DNA of 64,000 nt from Lithodes maja (GCA_037953745.1 JBAKBP010003178.1:94875-158874); one strand, 5' to 3'. Counted from the first letter of the stretch, positions 30,584-41,550 are shown. Notes: generated by a model from the letters alone, not told the origin. Translations and numbers: made by a program.

Positions 30584-30718
30584 TATTAGGGCGACTGTAC
30601 GTATATAAATTTGGCAGCTTGTTCCACCCTCCTTATAGCTACTCCTGATTGGTTGCTAACCGAGGCTAACGAGTCCCATCCACCCGGATCCCATATTGAT
30701 TTAATATATTTATGCACG

Positions 30719-31147
30719 ACACTGACTTACGGAAGCGAAGCATGGACGTTGGTTGAGACTCAGACCAAGAGTGAGAGCAGTGGAAATGAATTACTTAAGA
30801 AGTGCGTGCGGAGTTACATGGAGGGATAGACAGACTAATGAGGAAGTAAGAAGGAGGTGTGGTGTGGAGGTAGATGTGCTGGAAAGTGTGAAAAGGAACA
30901 ACTTGAGATGGTTCGGCCATATGGAACGTATGTAAAGCGAAAAAATGACTAAGAGGGTGTACGAGAGCGAGGTGGAGGGACAGAGAGGGAGATGTAGACC
31001 GAACGAGAGGTGGAAGGATGGAGTGAGGAAGTATATGAACGAAGGCGGTGCTGGTTGGGGGGAGGGGCGTCGACTGACTGGGAACAGAGGTGCATGGGGT
31101 CGGTTCGTTCGTGGCCACCCCTTCGGGGATCGCGGCATCAGGCAATA
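30719..31147 (+). pseudogene. RTE-like LINE C-terminal fragment with (ATAG)n tail
   Basis: Encodes LTYGSEAWTL, then after a frame change RPRVRAVEMNYLRSACG, NNLRWFGHMERM and GAWGRFVRGHPFGDRG. The tail is (ATAG)n at 31,144-31,162. Sister fragments lie at 48,120 and 49,415. It is 5'-truncated, with an internal stop near 30,932. Confidence 0.85.
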
Positions 31148-31218
31148 GATAGATAGATAGATGCATTTTTGATCTTAATCTTTTCAGTAATGTATACAGT
31201 ACCATGATGCATTTTATT

Positions 31219-31520
31219 TGTTAGTAGTCTTGGCAAATCCAACGTCAAGGCTATTAACCTAATTGCAATGACGACTTGTCTATTTTGACTGCTATGTCGT
31301 CATTCCAACCGCGGTTAAAAAGAAAACGTCTAGAGTCTACTCCTTATCTTGCTCTAGGAGACGTTGTACATTAACCAAAACTACCACCGAAGGTGAAAAA
31401 AGCATAGAAGAGAAGAAAAAGGGGTTTACCTTAGTTACCGCTTAAGGCCCATCCCGTGTTCCGTCATGTGCAGATCACTGTCGAACGTGCGCATGAGCGA
31501 CCCTCTCTTGTTATCATTTT
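31219..31520 (+). repeat. DIRS copy 2 5' inverted terminal repeat
   Basis: Near-identical to the inverse of 11,130-11,431. The flank is ATT, then TGTTAGTAG. Confidence 0.85.
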
Positions 31521-32774
31521 TTCACGCGCCTCCATTGATTGAGTCCGCTTTTGTTGTGCTCCTTCAATTCACCCTGTTTTAGGTTCGTTTCGGCTTTTCT
31601 GGCCTTCTTTTTGCTAGACAGATGTTACGTGATCTAGGACACACCTAAATGGGCTCCTCAGTGTGTTTAATGGAGACGCGTGTGGAAATAGCTACCGAAG
31701 GTACGGGGGCGCTTGGCGTTCCCCGTCTATCTGTTTTCATTCTTTCTCTTTTCATATTCTTTTTTCCTGTTAGTCTGGGCATAGTTTAGCTTTTAGCTTC
31801 AATTAGCCTAGCTTGTTTATCATTCAGGAATTGCTATGCCCTTATGAGTTCTCATTTTTTCATAGCCTAGGTGTACAGTTGGTTCACAACCTGAGATTTC
31901 GTGGTGGCGGTGCTGTTTGTAGTGTTTGTGTCAGCCGCATAACTAGCGTTATTCCCGAGTCCCCCCTTTCGAGCCTTCACTGTGTCTCAAGGGCCTGGGC
32001 GCTTAGTGGTTCGTGATACCCAGAGGTACCCCACGGGGGCCTCTCCCTCACTCCACAGGGTTTTTCGCCCCTGACACATTCTCTACTCGCGGCTAGGCCA
32101 CCCTTTTTCTCACCAGTTTCATTACTGGTTTTTTGTGTTCCCTTCCTGTTTTCACCTCCATCCTTTCATAACTTTTGCCCAATCCTGGGGTACCCCACGG
32201 GGGCCCCTGTTGTGCCAAACCACCCAACCTGCCACTTCTCCTCATGGGCTTTGCTCTATCTCTGTGGGTTGGGTGGTTCCCAGGGGATGTGCCTCCTCTC
32301 CCCTGGTGTGTCTTCCTTGCCTCTCCCTTGACCGGTCGAGTCAGGATATTATCAAAGAAGACACTGCTCAGCTAGATGGTCACGGTCATCGTCGCTTGGA
32401 GTTCATAAGGAGTTGACGCTTGTTTGCCGGCCTTTTTTGGTTTTCCTAGACGCCCCTCTCGCTTGTTCGGCACCGGGCCCTCTTGGCCGTACCCGCAAAT
32501 TTGCGGAGTGCTCGATTCGGCCCTCTGGGTCGTTTCGGCTCCCCGCAAATTTGCGGAGATCGCTGGGGGGTCGCGTGGCGATGTGGGAGGTTTGTGTCGG
32601 TACGGATCTACCTCTATTGGCCCGCAAATTTGCGGTTATAGTTGGCTTTCACTGTTGACCCTTTTTTGTGTCATATTGTTGCCTGATACTATATTGGTGT
32701 ATGCACTTTCCTGGTGTTATAGGCCCTGCATGTAAGATGTTGAGTGGTGGTTAACACTTTCTCCATCTTTGCAG
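31521..32774 (+). other. DIRS copy 2 leader
   Basis: Aligns closely with the copy 1 leader, including the acceptor-like CCATCTTTGCAG at about 32,763-32,774. Adenines are kept here, in contrast to the sequence that follows. Confidence 0.7.
32493..32635. promoter_or_regulatory. three copies of CCGCAAATTTGCGG in the copy 2 leader
   Basis: At 32,493-32,506, 32,543-32,556 and 32,622-32,635. The spacings of 50 and 79 mirror copy 1 exactly. Confidence 0.6.
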
Positions 32775-32969
32775 GTTCTGCTGGTGCTCTTCCGCCTCGG
32801 CCGCCCTCCTCACCTACCTCTGTGCTCCCGGTTTAGGGTGAGTACAGATACCTGTTTGCATGTGTGTTCCTGTTTCCCCATGCTCCTTCCCTGGTTCTTC
32901 TTGGACATTCTCTCCACTTACACCTTCGTCGTGCTGATTCTGGTGTGTGTTCTTCTCGTGCTGGTCGGC

Positions 32970-35570
32970 TGCTTTGCTTTCGCCTTGGTTGTCGCTCCCC
33001 GTGCTTGGTGAGCCACATGTCCTGCTTGCGCCACTCGCTCTTTGTGTCCTCTACGGCCTACCTCCCTGCTCTGTGTGGCCCGTGTCTGGCCCTGGTGGTT
33101 GTGCTGCTCCATGGCCCTGGTTCCTCGGCGGCGGCTGTGGCCTCTGCTTCCCTTCCGTCGGTGTGGCCGATGGTCTCCCGCCACATTGGGCCTGTGGGCC
33201 GCCGTTCCCCGGCCTTTGTTGCCGCCCGGTTCCGCGTCACCCTGGGTATCCCTGACCCGACTGCCGGCCGTTCACCACAGCCCGTAGCCTCGTAGGTGGA
33301 GCTCTCGTCTCACACACGAGGGGTCGGGGGTTCACTCCCAGACCGGGCGGTGACGAATTGGGCTTGTCTCCTTTCGTGTGTTAGCCTCAGTTCACCTAGC
33401 TGTAAATAGGTACCTGGAATTCGTGGACGACGTTGTGCCGTCCCATCTGGGGTTGGCACAAATGGTACAAGGCGAGCTGGGTATCATATGGTTCCCCTAC
33501 GCTACTGGTCAACTTAAGCCTCCCCGCTCGCCTCGCTACTGCCCCTCGTCGTCCTCCTGCTCACCTTGACGTCGCCCGTCGCCCTCGTCTTGGTTCTCGC
33601 CCTGAGGCCGGGGTTGGCGGCTCTGCTCCTATGCGCCCTCCCCTGGCCTCTACGGATAGGGGCTCTCCTCCCTTCCGCCCGCTTTCCTAGCCCAGACGAC
33701 TTCCTCTTACGTTGTCCTCTCCGCGCGCGGTTGTTCGTGCTGTCGCTGGCCCTCTGCTCCCTCCTGCACTGTCCAGGAGGGTCCGCCTGGGTGTCGTTGC
33801 TTCTCCTACTTCACCTGCTTCAGTGCCTCTTCTTCCTTCACGGTCTCGTCCCACGGTGGGGGTCCCTCCCTCCTCCTCCTCGGTGTCGGGCCGCCCTGTT
33901 CTCTCAGCCCCGGGGGTCCTTGCTCTGTTTCCCCCCGCGGCTCCTTCTGGCCTCCTTTCACCCGGCCAGCCTTCCCCCTCCCGTCGTCCTGCTCCTCCTC
34001 CTTCTCTTCCTGCCCTTCACTTCCCGTCTCGCCTGGGGGGTACCCCTCCTCTTGCCTCGGTGAGGTTTCGGGGTCCCCTTTTCTCGGGAGCTGTCGTGTC
34101 GCTGGAAGAGGGGGATGGTGCTGTTTCCCCCTCGGCCGTTCGTGTTTGGGGACGGGTCCCTCTATGGCGACACGGCCGTCGTCGCTCGCCTTCCTTGGGC
34201 CGCGACGCTGCTGGTTCGTGTCGTGGGTCTCGCTCCCGCTCCCGCTTGTCCCTGCGGGCCGACCCTTCTGGGTGGGGGGGTGGGGGGGGGGGGGTCGCCT
34301 CTCTCGGTTCGATTGTTGGCTTTGCAGGGCTGGGTTGTGTCACGCTTCGACGGGTGCTTGGCGTCGTTGGACGCCTCCCTCTTCTCGCGCTTCTTGGCGG
34401 TGCCTCACCCTCAGCGCCTCGCCCTTCCTACCCCTGCTCCGGTCCCGCTCCCTTCTGCAGGCCTACGCTCTGGTCAGACTTCAGCCGCACTGCCCTCCTT
34501 CCGGCTGTTCAGTCCCTGGCTGTTTTGACGGGTCTGTCCTCCTGTGGGGTGGGTTTGTGCGACGCCGGTACGCCTGGCTTCGCCGTCATGCTCGGTCGCC
34601 CTCTCCCCTTGGAGGCCTGGTTTGCTGTGGCCTTCGCCTTCATACCGTTCCGTCGACGGCTCTCCTTCGGTCCCTCCCTTAGGTTACTAGCCTTGACGTT
34701 GGACTAGGTTCGTCCCTGCTTTTGCCTCCTCTTGTGTCTGTCGGCAGGTTGGCCGGCGCGTTCTGGTCCTGGATGGGCGCGCCCATTCTTGGACTTTGTT
34801 CTATTGCTACCCGTTCTTCTCTCACCCGGGTCAGGCCTCTGTCGCCACGGTTTTTCCCTTGCGACAGAGGGTGACGGACTTCTTGTCTTGTCTTTCGGTT
34901 CCCTCCAGCCGTCTGTCCCCGCCTGCGGCTTTTCGGGGCGTCTGCGCCAGGCGCTCTTCGCGAGGGTTTGGACCGCGTTCTGCGGGTCCACCTTCGGCTC
35001 GCGGTGTCTTTGGTTCCCGAGCTGCAGGCGGTTTTGTGCGCGGCAACTCGGCGCCGCCCGACAGTGCGGTCCTCGTTCTGCCGGCCGGCCCCCTTGGATA
35101 TTCGTCAGGGTTTGTTGTACTCTGCGCTATATACGTCGGGGTTGTTTCAGCTGGTTGCTTGGGTATGCTCGCTTCTCTGTCGGCGGCCCCTGCTTCCGAC
35201 ACGCGACGACGCGCTGTGTCGTTGCGGTCCCTGCTTCCGTCTCGCCCCGTCGTGCTGTGTCGCACGCGGGGTCTTCTCAGTCCCGTCCTTCTGCCGGTCC
35301 TCTTCGGGGTGCTGCTACGAGTGCTGCCGCCTTGCGCGGCCGCGGGACTGGGTCGTTGCAGGCCAGTGCGTCGATTCCGCCTCGCCCTTCTGTTCTTGCC
35401 CCTTTCATCCCCGCTGTGTCGGGGCTGGCCGGTCTTCCACTTCCGGCCGCCCTTCGACGTGGTCTGCCCCGCGCCGGCCTGGGGTTGGGGGGGGGGGGGG
35501 TAGAGGTCGACGTGGCGCTCGTGCCCGCACGGCCCGTACCGAGGGTACCTCCGCGTCAACACAATGTGTA
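32970..35570 (+). pseudogene. DIRS ORF1 (gag-like) relic, copy 2, adenine-depleted
   Basis: Corresponds to ORF1 of copy 1. The start codon is CTG in place of ATG and the Cys-rich start is altered. Recognisable islands in shifted frames include CLRHSLFVSSTAYLPALCGP, LAVSLVPELQAVLCAATRR and PAPLDIRQGLLYSALYTSGLF split across a few changes (copy 1 has KAP, YSE). Most replacements (Lys to Gln, Glu to Ala, Gln to Pro, Asp to Ala) are single A-to-C changes. A SINE interrupts it at 33,279. Long open frames here on both strands come from loss of A on the sense strand, which removes stop codons. Confidence 0.82.
33279..33520 (+). mobile_element. tRNA-derived SINE in DIRS copy 2
   Basis: The head has an A-box-like TAGCCTCGTAGGTGG and a B-box-like GGGGGTTCACTCCC (about 33,326-33,339). 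The body has CACCTAGCTGTAAATAGGTA, a motif I associate with decapod SINEs. It is not depleted of A, so it arrived after the surrounding block was mutated. Copy 1 lacks it at the same place. Confidence 0.78.
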
Positions 35571-35599
35571 GTTCTCTGGGTCGGCCTCCTTGTTCTCCT

Positions 35600-37490
35600 T
35601 CTCGCCTGGCCGACCGGGTCGCTCCCCTCCTCTCGGGTGCTCCCTCGGGTTGTTTTTGCCCTTGCGCCCCTCGGTTGCCGCGAGGGACGTTGGGGGCGGC
35701 GGGTTGCGCGGTGGGGTCTCCCCTGGTGGTGGACGTCTCGACCCCCTTTCCGCTCTTGTCACCAACGCCGGTCCATCTCTTCGGAGGTGGCCCACGTGCT
35801 CCCTTCCATGCCCGAGCTGGGTAGCGTCGAGGGGGTTGATCGCCGGTCGCCCGGTTTTCCTCTCCCGTGTCTTTCTGGTCCCGTCGACGAACTGCGTCGC
35901 GATGCGGCCGTTGGTGGTTCTGTCGGCCCTCAACGGGCGCGTCGTGCACACACGGTTTCGGATGCTGCCGGTACCCCTGGTACGCCTGGCCCTGTGCCCT
36001 CTGTCGTGGGTTGTATCGCTGGCCCTCCAGGATGCGTCTTGGCTCGTTCCTCTCCATCCTCTCTTCCGGCGATTCTTGGCCGTTCAGCCTTCCGATCGTG
36101 TGTTCCTGTTCGCCGGCCTTCCCTTCGGTCTCCACATCGCGCCGCGGATCTTCTCCGCACATGTGGGGCAGGCTCTGGGTCCTCTCCTCAGGAGCGGGCT
36201 CCCGCTCCTGTTTTCCTTGGCCGACTGGTTGGTAGTTTCCGAAGCCCTCGGCCTGTGCGTTGGCGACGCCCTCACAGTCGTTCGCACCGTCGCACGGTTC
36301 GGGTTCCCCTTTTGGTGTTCCCAATTCACGCTTGACCCCGTCGCGTGTCGTGCCATGGGTCGGTCTCGCATGGGTTTTGTCCGGCGCTACGGTGACCCGG
36401 GGTCTGCCGCCCGCGGTGCACCTTCGGTGGAAGGTCTTCGCCGTGTTGCACTCGGTCTCCCTCCTGGGGTGGCTCTGCGACTCGTTCGTGGGTTCGCTGC
36501 TTTGGGCCGCTCTGCCCCTTTCCTTAGGGAGCCTCCGGCTACTCCGCCTCCTCCTCATGGGCCCCGTGGTGTTTCCGTTGCCCCTCTGGGTCGGCTCCTG
36601 CCGCTCCTGCGTCCCGTTCGCTGACGCTTCGGTCTCTGGGTTGCTCCGGGCTCGCTCTCTGCGGCTGTGCCCTGGTCCGCCCCCCCGCCGACGGTCTGGG
36701 TAGCCACAGATCCGTCGAGCGAGGTTGGGTGGGGTTCCCGATCGACCCTGGGACGTCCACTTCCTGGCAGATGGGTGGGTCTCCCTCCACTTACCCGTCT
36801 ATGCCCTCGGACTGTTGGTTCCTCTGTTCTTCCTGCGGGGCCACGCGCTGGCCCTTCGGGGTCAGTCGGTGGCCTTCGGGTTAGACACTCAGACAGGCTG
36901 TCCCCTGTTTTCCTTCTGCGGGGGTTCCTCCAGGTCGTTGACTCTATTGGGGGTCTCGGTGGAGTTGTTCTTCCTCGCGGCCCGGCACCCCTTCTCCTTG
37001 CATGCCTCCTCCCTGCCCGGGCCTGCCGCCCTGTCGTGGGGGCAGGGCGTTCTTGTTGAATGGGCGTTGCTACGGACTGTGTTCGTCGACCTCGCGGCTT
37101 CCTGCGGTGTTCCGGAGGTCGCCTTGTTCGCATCGGGGGTGCCGCGCCGGTTGCCTTTGGACCTCTCCCTCCGGCCTCGCGCTCCAGGGGGGGTCCGGCC
37201 GCTTTCATGGTGGCCTGGTACGGGTGGCGGTCGATATACATCTTTCCGCCCCCAGACGCGCTGTTGCTGTGCCCAGTCCTCGCGAGGCTGCGGCTGTACC
37301 ACGGCTGCGTCGGGCTCCTCGCGCCTCCGTGGCCGGCACGGGCTTGGTCCGCCCGGTTGCCGCGGTGGTGCCCGAGTCCGGTCCCTCTACCTGTCTCCGG
37401 CTTCCGCTTGGGCTCGGTTGGGGACCTGCGGGCCTCGTTGGCCTTCGCATCGTGCTTGTTCATGTGGCACGGTGGCTCCCGGTCCCGGGC
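35600..37490 (+). pseudogene. DIRS RT/RNase H/MT relic, copy 2, adenine-depleted
   Basis: Aligns with RT of copy 1 through its length. The catalytic YLDD has become SLAD (about 36,211-36,225), SLDLKDAYWHVPIH has become SLALQDASWLVPLH, and the RNase H acidic residues are also damaged. The changes are mainly sense-strand A to C or G. A few indels break the frame near 36,300 and further on. The MT-like segment (YIFPPPDALLL) is still visible near 37,240. The enzyme cannot be active. Confidence 0.88.
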
Positions 37491-38440
37491 CCTGACTGAC
37501 TTCCTGCAGCGTTCCTGGCCGTCTTCTCCTTGGGGGCCTTCCGGGTCCCGCTGGAGGTCTTTTCCTAGGTGGCTACAGGCCGCTCGCCTGCCTGTTGGCT
37601 CTCCTTCCCTCGTCCTACGCTCCTTGTTTCACCTCTTCCGTCCGCGTCACTTTCGAGTCGACGCTATACGTACCCACTTGTCTGCCGTCCGGGGGCTCTT
37701 TGGGTCCGTCGCTGGGCTGGTCGTTCTGCCTCAGGTGCTGGTTTCCTTCCTGACGGCTGCCTTCCGGGATCGACCTCCTCCGCGCCAGGTCCCTCCGCAG
37801 TGGGATCTGGGGCGGGCTCTGGTCCTTCTGGCTTCGCCCCCGTCTACAAGGGCCGCTCCGCCGGTTCTGTTGCTCGGGCGTCCGCTCTTCCTTGTCACTC
37901 TGGCCACTGGGGTTCGGTTGTCTGCCCTAGCGGCATTGTCATGGCCCCGGGACTGCGTGCGATTCTCCCCGTCCTTGCATGGCGTCTCGTTCGCCTCCTC
38001 CCCTCCTTTTGTTGCCACACTTGGGAGGACGGCCCCCGCTTTCCGGCCTTTCGCCGTCCAGGCTTTCCGGCTTGGGCGTCCTCGCCATGTGTTGTGCCCG
38101 GTGTCGGCCTTGCACTCCTCTGTTGCGTCTGTGGCGCCGCCTTCGGGTCCTGCTGTGTGGGTGTCTCCTCGGACAGGTGGGAGGCTCTCGCTGGTGCAGT
38201 TGGGCCGCCGCGTTAGTCGGACCGTTCGTGCCCGTCGCCCTGTTTGTAGGGGTTCTGCGCACGATGTCAGATCCTTTGCTGCCTCCTTCCAGTTCCTGCC
38301 ACGTCGATTCTTCCCTGCCTTCGCCTCAGCGGTTTTTGTGGGTCTTCTATCAATTCCTTCATCTCCTCCTACCTCTCCGTGTCCAGTGTTCGACCCCCTC
38401 GGCTGGTGCTTGCTCTCGGGGGTCGTGTTTCCTGGTGCTC
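37480..38440 (+). pseudogene. DIRS tyrosine recombinase relic, copy 2, adenine-depleted
   Basis: Matches the YR of copy 1 from ALTDFLQRSW to the end. ATGDRVSEL is now ATGVRLSAL; GSAHDVRSFAAS is kept near 38,260; the Tyr motif SFISSYLSVSS is still encoded near 38,355 but in another frame. Replacements such as Thr to Pro, Tyr to Ser, Glu to Ala and Asp to Ala are again A-to-C. The protein is dead. Confidence 0.86.
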
Positions 38441-38728
38441 TGGCGAAGATCCCTGGTCTTCCCCCCTTGTCCCTCGTTCTTTTCCTTTGTTTTATGTGAC
38501 AAAGGGGGGGGGGGGGGGAGTGTACGGGTTTGCAACACTGGATTACAAGTTTGGGATTATGTTATATGTATACAGTACATAAGTGTTTTTGCCACATTGA
38601 AAATTGTGTTTTGTTCTTGTGTTCAGTGTTTTTGTTGGTTTTTGAAGAAAAGGGATTTTGGGTACGGTACCTTTTTGGTTTCAGACAAGTCTATGTTTTT
38701 GCATTACTATGAATGACGGGCATGTGTT

Positions 38729-40548
38729 AACCCTTCAAACCCGGTTGGTACACACGTGTACCATTTTTTTTTGGCCCCAGGAACCCGGGTGGTACAACAT
38801 TGTACCATTGCTTGAAAGCCTGTGAGCTTCGTGTGCGAGGCGTCGGTCCGACGCATGTAAACAACAGCCGGCTGGACCGACGCTCCGCATCTCCGGCCAC
38901 AAGAAGGAGAGCGTCGCTTGTTCGTGTGTGCCTGTATGTTGTTGTTCAGTATCGAAAAGTGGTGTAAAGTGGCTGGTTTGGCCATAAAGTTATCTCCAAT
39001 GAAATCATCATCACAGCTCACCCAGTTGACTTAGAGAGCTCTACTTAAGGCCATTTTACAGGTAAATAACACAGCTACGCTTGGGGATGCGCGGGAATGC
39101 GGGAAGCAGTCTGATTAACGAATATACGGTAGCCTAGCCTAGACGTTTTTCGGCCAAAACACCCGGATTTCGAGGAATATATATATACACTCTAACCTCC
39201 ATTTAACGGATTCCGATTTAACGGATATCGGCAATAACGGTCAAAAAATGTAGGCCGGACAATGGACCCAGCAACGGACATAGTCCGTTGCTATAAAAAA
39301 GTTGGAGCAAAGTCCGTTGCTCTATCTATTTATCTCTCTAATGAACCCACCTAAATCCCTTATACATTAACATAACTATGTCTTATTTGGACTTTTTGTA
39401 ATCTTTGAATCATTTCTAATATGATGGAATTGAAAAATATAATATCCTTCCAGCACATAGATAAATAATAAATAAGATAGTCAACAAAATATTTCAACTC
39501 TCCCCTCCGTGCCAGCAGAGACGGAAGATTTACGTTTGATAGATTTTTTGTTTTGTTTTTTTCCCTCGATATACACACTCTTTCTATTTATCTATCTCTC
39601 TAATTCATCTATCTAAATCCCTTATACATTAACATAACTATGTCTTATTTGGACTTTTTGTAATCTTTGAATAATTTCTAATGTGATGGAATTGAAAAAT
39701 ATAATATCCTTCCAGCACATAGATAAATAATAAATAAGATAGTCAAAAAAATAGTTCAACCCTCCCCTCAGTCTAGACGCGGAGCTTCCGAGACGGAAGA
39801 TTTAGGTTTGATAGATTTTTTGTTTTGTTTTTTTCCCTCGATATACACTCTCTTTCTATCTATCTATCTCTCTAATTCATCTACCTAATCCCTTATACAT
39901 CAACATAACTATGTCTTATTTGGACTTTTTGTAATCTTTGAATAATTTCTAATGTGATGGAATTGAAAAATATAATATCCTTCCAGCACATAGATAAATA
40001 ATAAATGAGATAGTCAACAAAATATTTCAACCCTCCCCTCCGTCTAGGCGCCGAGCTTCCCAGACGGGAGATTTACGTTTGATAGATTTTTGTTTTTTTT
40101 TGTTCCCACGGTATACACAAAATGATAGGGAAATAATTATTATAACATGTTTTTAATTGACATTTGTGTCGTTTTTGCTGATTATGAGTTGGTGGAAAAT
40201 AAAATCTTTAATTCTATCATATCGGAAATGATTCACAGATTATATAGAGACCAAATAATATACACTTTTAAGTGTGTTCAATAGTTTTGCATTATCAATA
40301 GGGTGTAGCACAAGGGATTACCAGGATTTATTTCAGGTACAGTAAAAAAAAGGATGCATAACAGTTAAATGTCACGATCCGGACACCTGTACTCAACACC
40401 GAATTTTTCTCAAGGAATTTCCGGATTACATCCGGACTGGACAGTATTTAGCAGCAACGGACATTTAGCAGGAACGGACAGGTGCTTGCACGCATTTGTC
40501 CGTTAAATGGAGGGTGGAGTGTAATATATAGCCGGGGTCGGAGGGTTA
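38729..40548. mobile_element. TTAA-bounded piggyBac-derived MITE, copy 3, with a nested pogo MITE
   Basis: TTAA ends (about 38,729 and 40,545), left CCCTTCAAACCCGG, right CCGGGGTCGGAGGG. The middle is the inverse of the MITE at 21,036. It splits the 3' UTR of DIRS copy 2; the flanking pieces rejoin exactly as in copy 1. Confidence 0.85.
39188..40521. mobile_element. pogo-type MITE with a triplicated core
   Basis: Inverted ends CACTCTAACCTCCATTTAAC and, inverted on the right, CACTCCACCCTCCATTTAAC, with TA on both sides. Inside, a unit of about 261-271 bp (starting CCCTTATACATTAACATAAC at 39,358, and again at 39,619 and 39,890) is present three times. No ORF. Confidence 0.82.
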
Positions 40549-40716
40549 AAACTGTTCTTTTTAGCTACTCCTCAGTTTTTCACTCTTTTATTAGACTCTC
40601 TTGTTTAAATTGTGTCTTTGTCATTCATACTTTTGTTTTATGCATTGGTTTTTTTGGTAGGTTGGGCTTGGATGTCCTCCTCCTATTTGTTATGCAGCCT
40701 TGACGTTGGATTTGCC

Positions 40717-41050
40717 AAATTTTCCATTTCTTTACAAAGAAAGAAATAGGCTTGAGAAGGCAAAGAACTCATTTTGTGATAGAGTGGTAAATGAGTGGAA
40801 CGCACTGCCCCAGTATGTAGTCGATTCCGAATCAATAAGGGAGTTTGAAAGTAATCTTGATAAAGCATGGGGAAGACAAGATTTGAAGTTTGATTATAAA
40901 ACAAAAATACAGAATAGTAAAAATGTTGCGTCTGCTACCGCCGCCGCCAACACCGTGAACGACCGCAGCAGTGCAAGTACTGGTACTGAGCTGGATACAC
41001 AGGCATAGTTTGCCTTTTTCCAGAGGATCTACTGTAAGAAACTGTAAGAA
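40717..41050 (+). pseudogene. CR1-like LINE 3' fragment in DIRS copy 2
   Basis: Encodes ERNRLEKAKNSFCDRVVNEW, NALPQYVVDSESIREFESN and LDKAWGRQD, the extreme C-terminus of a CR1-type ORF2. A tail with CTGTAAGAA twice follows. DIRS sequence resumes at GACTACTAAC. Confidence 0.75.
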
Positions 41051-41063
41051 GACTACTAACAAA

Positions 41064-41550
41064 TTGGGAGGTTTGACGTACCTCCCAACCTACCAAATAG
41101 GAAAACCTACTATTTGGTAGTAGTCTTGGAAAATCCAACGTACATAATACCCTCCCTCACGCCGGACCCCTGCCCATCCGCGTTCTTCTGCTGACGTGAG
41201 ATGTGATAACAAGAGAGGGTCGCTCATGCGCACGTTCGACAGTGATCTGCACATGACGGAACACGGGATGGGCCTTAAGCGGTAACTAAGGTAAACCCCT
41301 TTTTCTTCTCTTCTATGCTTTTTTCACCTTCGGTGGTAGTTTTGGTTAATGTACAACGTCTCCTAGAGCAAGATAAGGAGTAGACTCTTGACGTTTTCTT
41401 TTTAACCGCGGTTGGAATGACGACATAGCAGTCAAAATAGACAACTCGTCATTGCAATTAGGTTAATAGCCTTGACGTTGGATTTTCCAAGACTACTACC
41501 AAATAGTAGGTTTTCCTATTTGGTAGGTTGGGAGGTACGTCAAACCTCCC
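41064..41550 (+). repeat. DIRS copy 2 3' terminal region
   Basis: Hairpin arms at 41,064-41,141 and about 41,480-41,550 enclose the inverted 5' repeat, as in copy 1. Confidence 0.8.

Larger units (their letters stand above)
31219..41550 (+). mobile_element. DIRS-type retrotransposon, copy 2, hypermutated and nested
   Basis: Same architecture as copy 1, on the plus strand: 5' terminal repeat from 31,219, leader with the three palindromes, decayed ORF1, RT and YR regions, G run near 38,505, 3' UTR, then the 3' terminal region ending CAAACCTCCC at 41,550. Insertions account for its 10.3 kb: a SINE (33,279-33,520), a MITE (38,729-40,548) and a LINE fragment (40,717-41,050). Terminal repeats and UTRs are close to copy 1; the coding block is strongly depleted of A. 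Confidence 0.92.

Noticed and set aside
33279..33350. Possible tRNA gene in DIRS copy 2
   Set aside because: The A- and B-box-like strings head a SINE body, and the acceptor stem does not pair convincingly.
34831..37463. Long Arg/Pro-rich antisense frames in DIRS copy 2
   Set aside because: They arise from adenine depletion of the sense strand; they lack domains and have no match in copy 1.
31219..41550. ADAR or APOBEC editing as the cause of the DIRS copy 2 changes
   Set aside because: ADAR gives A-to-G only and APOBEC gives C-to-T or G-to-A; the main change here is A-to-C.
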